Positions 61,081 to 64,000 of a stretch of DNA of 64,000 nt are shown here, one piece after another. The stretch comes from Casuarina equisetifolia (lineage: Eukaryota; Streptophyta; Magnoliopsida; Fagales; Casuarinaceae). The position numbers and the translations under genes were made by a program. Position 1 is the stretch's first letter. Every line of letters begins with the position of its first letter. The notes beneath the pieces were generated by a model. It was not told the origin of the DNA, made no database searches, and worked only from the letters and a program-made list of their open reading frames with translations. The stretch covers positions 29,911,884-29,975,883 of the forward strand of contig CM052356.1 of NCBI GenBank assembly GCA_028551475.1, given 5' to 3'.

Positions 61081-64000
61081 CTAATGGGTGATTTAATGAA
61101 ATTTGATATATAAATGAATGCATTAGTCCAAATGTTAGATGGACAAGGGACATTGAGGATTTCAATGATATGATTGAGAAACTAGGATTGTTGGAACCCT
61201 TCCTTTTTGGTTCTTTCTTTACTTAGTCTAATAAAAGCTTAGCACAAGGGGTCTCATCAAATTAAGGCCTATACTTGCCTTTGTTATCTCTAGTTCTACA
61301 TATTGTTGCCAAAAGATTTATAATGATCTTTGAGAAGTTGATGTAACTGTGGATTGGTATGATTTAATTTGGATTGGTGGCATTAACAAACACAATTTCA
61401 TTGGATGACTTGTTTATAGGAACAAACTTTCTACAATAACAGAAATTGTACAGTAGCTTTCTTCATTAAATATATATTGTGATTTTTATTAGTCTCATAT
61501 AGAAAATACAAGTCATCTTTTTTTTGAATGTGCATGGATAAAGATGATTTTTGTCAGTCTCGTATAGAAAATATGAGTAATCTTTATTATGAATGTGCAT
61601 GAACAAGGATGATTTGGAAAAATATTCTTGTCCAAAATGGAATCCAACATGACATTGGAGGATGAAATGATGAGTTACAATGGATGATCAAAGTAGTTAA
61701 AGGAAAAAATTTAGTAGCTAAATTTCTTAAGCTATTTTTGTTAGCTTGCATTTATTGTATATAGGTTAAACGAAATAGAAGATGCTTTCATGGGAAAGCA
61801 ATTGATATTCCTAATCTCTTAGCCAAAGTAAAGAAGGTAGTATGTGATAGAGTTTCTTTGTTTAGAAATATAAAATCCTCCTAAGAAAATGTTGTTTTGA
61901 GTGAAATTAGGAGGCTTCCAACTTCTATCTTTTCATAGATATGGTAACTTTTGTAATGTTAGGGTATGCCATGTGCTTCTATATTTTAAAATTCATTAAT
62001 ATAATTTAACTTTCCATAAAAAAGAAGAAGCTCAACATAGAATCTCAGAGCTAGTAAGATTGATAGAGCATTAACAAAGGCATAATGGATTCTTAGATTT
62101 GACAAGTTTTCTATTGAGTTCTTGTTTCCATTGGTATTTGATTATTTTCCTTCCTTAGTTAAGTTAGACATTACTTATAGAAGGAAAAAAATACCTTTCA
62201 AATTTTTCAATTTTTAGATGGATAACCTTGCTTTTTTGGATATTATTAGTTATGTTTGGCACCAAGAAGTCAATGACACCAAAATGTTCAGTGTTGTGAA
62301 AAAGCTAAAAGCACTTAAGGAACATCTTAGGTATTTAAACTCTAACTAATTTGGTAATTTATATCAAAAGGTAAAGGTTGCTAAAGAATAGCTACAGTAG
62401 GTTTAACTCAATTTACAATTTGACTCCTTTGATATTACTATGCACTTTAAGGAAAGGCTTAAAATTGAACAATTAATTACACTAAGTAAACATGAGAATA
62501 TTCTTTTAAAATATAAATTGAGGAATCTTTGGCTGAAAGAGGGAGATAATAATAGTAGAATATTTTTTTTTATCCTTGATGCATAGAAGAGCTTAAAACA
62601 AAATCATTTACCTAATATAAGAAGATGAATTTACTATTTCTGATGATTAGGCTTTGTACCATGTTGTCATTAATCAAATTATTCTTGGTAGTTTTTATGC
62701 TAATAATATTCACACTGAAAGACACACTTCCTTATTTCATAATAACGTGAATGATTTAATTAATTTGCTTACTTTTGAACATTCAAATGTGGTGAAAGTT
62801 ATTTGAGAATTTCATGATTTCAAAGCTTATGATCCTAATAGCTACAATAGTTTGTTTTACAAAAAAGCATGACTTATTATTGGTCGTGACATAAAAGATG
62901 CAATACTAGGTTTTTTCTCATCTAAAAAATTGCTAAAAACTATTAATGCTACTTTGTTGTGCCTAGTTCCAAAAACATTCAATCCTAGTTGCACGAAAGA
63001 TTTTAGACCAACTGCTTATTGTAATGTTCTATATAAAGTGATTTCTAAATTGTTTACGGAAAGAATAAGCCTTATTCTCCTTATCGTGGTTACCTAAAAT
63101 CAAACTACTTTTATCAAGGGTTGTCAAATATTTGAAAATGTTATGTTTTGTCAAGACTTGCTTTATAGTTATTAAAAAATAGAAAAAGTTAAGTATGTAG
63201 TCATTAAAATTGACCTCATGAAAACTTATGGCATGGTTAAATTAGATGTGGTTTTAAAAGTTTTATAAGCTATTCATACTCCTTAAATATTTATTGATCT
63301 GATTGGCCAATTCATTATTATTACCAAATTCTCTATGAACTTTAATAGTGAGCATGTTGGCTACTTTAAGGGGATTAATGGATTAAGACAAGGAGATCCT
63401 CTGTCTCATTATTTATTTGTCATTGTCATGGAAATTCTTAACAGGAATATTATTGAGAAAACTTTTATTTCTACTTTTAAATATTACTAGTACTATAAAA
63501 AGGAGAAAATCACGTGCCTTTGCTTTGTAGATAACTTATTTTTATTTGCCAATGGAGATATTAATTCAATGTTATGTGTCACTAATGCTTTGGAGGACAT
63601 TGGAATACTAACAGGTTTATGTTTTAAGACTAGCAAATGCCAAATTTTTTTTTTAGGGCTTATTGAGCAAAAAAAGGTTTTGATTTTGGTTCATAGTCCA
63701 TTCTTTGAAGGAACTCTCCCAATCAAGTATCTCGGTGTTCTCTTTATTATAAAAAGACTTATTTATGTTGATTGTAAGGTTTTGACTAAGAAAATCAAAG
63801 AAAGAATTGATGGTTAGTTTTAAGACATCTAAGTTATGATAGAAGGTTACAATTAGCAAAATTGGTTCTTACTTTTGTTTGTAGCTTTTGGATGCAAATA
63901 TTCTTTCTTGTAAAACAAACTATTTATGAGATTTAGAAGAAGATTAAACACTTTTTATGGGTGGGTAATTCAAAAGATCATAAAACTTACTAGGTTACTT
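58880..64000 (+). mobile_element. L1-type LINE, long copy, running off the window end
   Basis: GC/pyrimidine-rich leader (58890-59390), degenerate ORF1 with uninterrupted GNNEVFEVIVKYGWIPLKCK and CCHC-like CKKCNCFSYKDC (about 60157-60250), endonuclease (about 60670-61245), then after a nested LINE the linker and RT (IKIDLMKTYGMVK near 63206, GLRQGDPLSHYLF near 63380, FVDN in place of FADD near 63525). Many stops. The 5' limit is approximate. Confidence 0.82.
61250..62027 (+). mobile_element. 5'-truncated LINE nested in the LINE endonuclease/linker
   Basis: At about 61249 the reading jumps from the endonuclease end (SNKSLAQ) to a zinc-ribbon/3' UTR stretch (ggaggcttccaacttctatc at about 61905) ending in an A run at 62015-62027; the outer LINE resumes at 62031 with RISELVRLIEH. 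Imperfect flanks (aagcttagcacaag and aagctcaacatag) look like a mutated target duplication. Confidence 0.75.

Overview
The window looks like nuclear DNA of a dicot plant. It is AT-rich, its genes are split by GT-AG introns, and it carries plant-type L1 LINEs, a Ty1/copia element and a miniature LTR element. I cannot name the genus from sequence alone.

The theme is triterpenoid biosynthesis. Four tandem oxidosqualene cyclase (OSC) copies lie on the minus strand: A (<1-2453, its 3' part beyond the window), B (about 9040-18852), C (20673-26380) and D (about 35355-42109). Two CYP716A-type cytochrome P450 copies are interleaved on the same strand: 4437-6444 (intact) and 49466-52127 (broken). OSC C assembles into 18 exons with consistent phases and 756 codons, with the catalytic DCTAE motif and the MLCYCR motif typical of lupeol-type cyclases. 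OSC A is intact over its visible exons 1-6 but reads MLCYGR. B and D are pseudogenes. The intact P450 (480 aa, four exons) resembles triterpene C-28 oxidases, so a lupeol to betulin/betulinic-acid type route is a reasonable but untested inference.

Layout: OSC A, spacer, CYP716A, spacer, OSC B (LINEs in introns 4 and 13), OSC C, a nucleotide-sugar-transporter pseudogene plus LINE 5' half (27.4-34.2 kb), OSC D, an ankyrin-repeat pseudogene (43.0-43.3 kb), a degenerate copia element (44.15-49.09 kb), the CYP716A pseudogene with a TRIM element inside exon 1, a LINE (52.2-55.7 kb), an orphan inverted piece of the OSC C promoter (55.70-55.87 kb), and a second copy of the transporter-plus-LINE segment (56.5-61.1 kb) whose LINE runs off the window end with another LINE nested in it.

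The copies record a history. A and B share promoter and exon 1 type; C and D share another type; yet B and D share two nonsense mutations, a donor change and two intron insertions. B or D is therefore a recombinant joined near intron 1. All four copies carry a decayed second copy of exon 3 in intron 2, so that duplication predates the amplification. Probably functional genes here: OSC C, CYP716A and perhaps OSC A.
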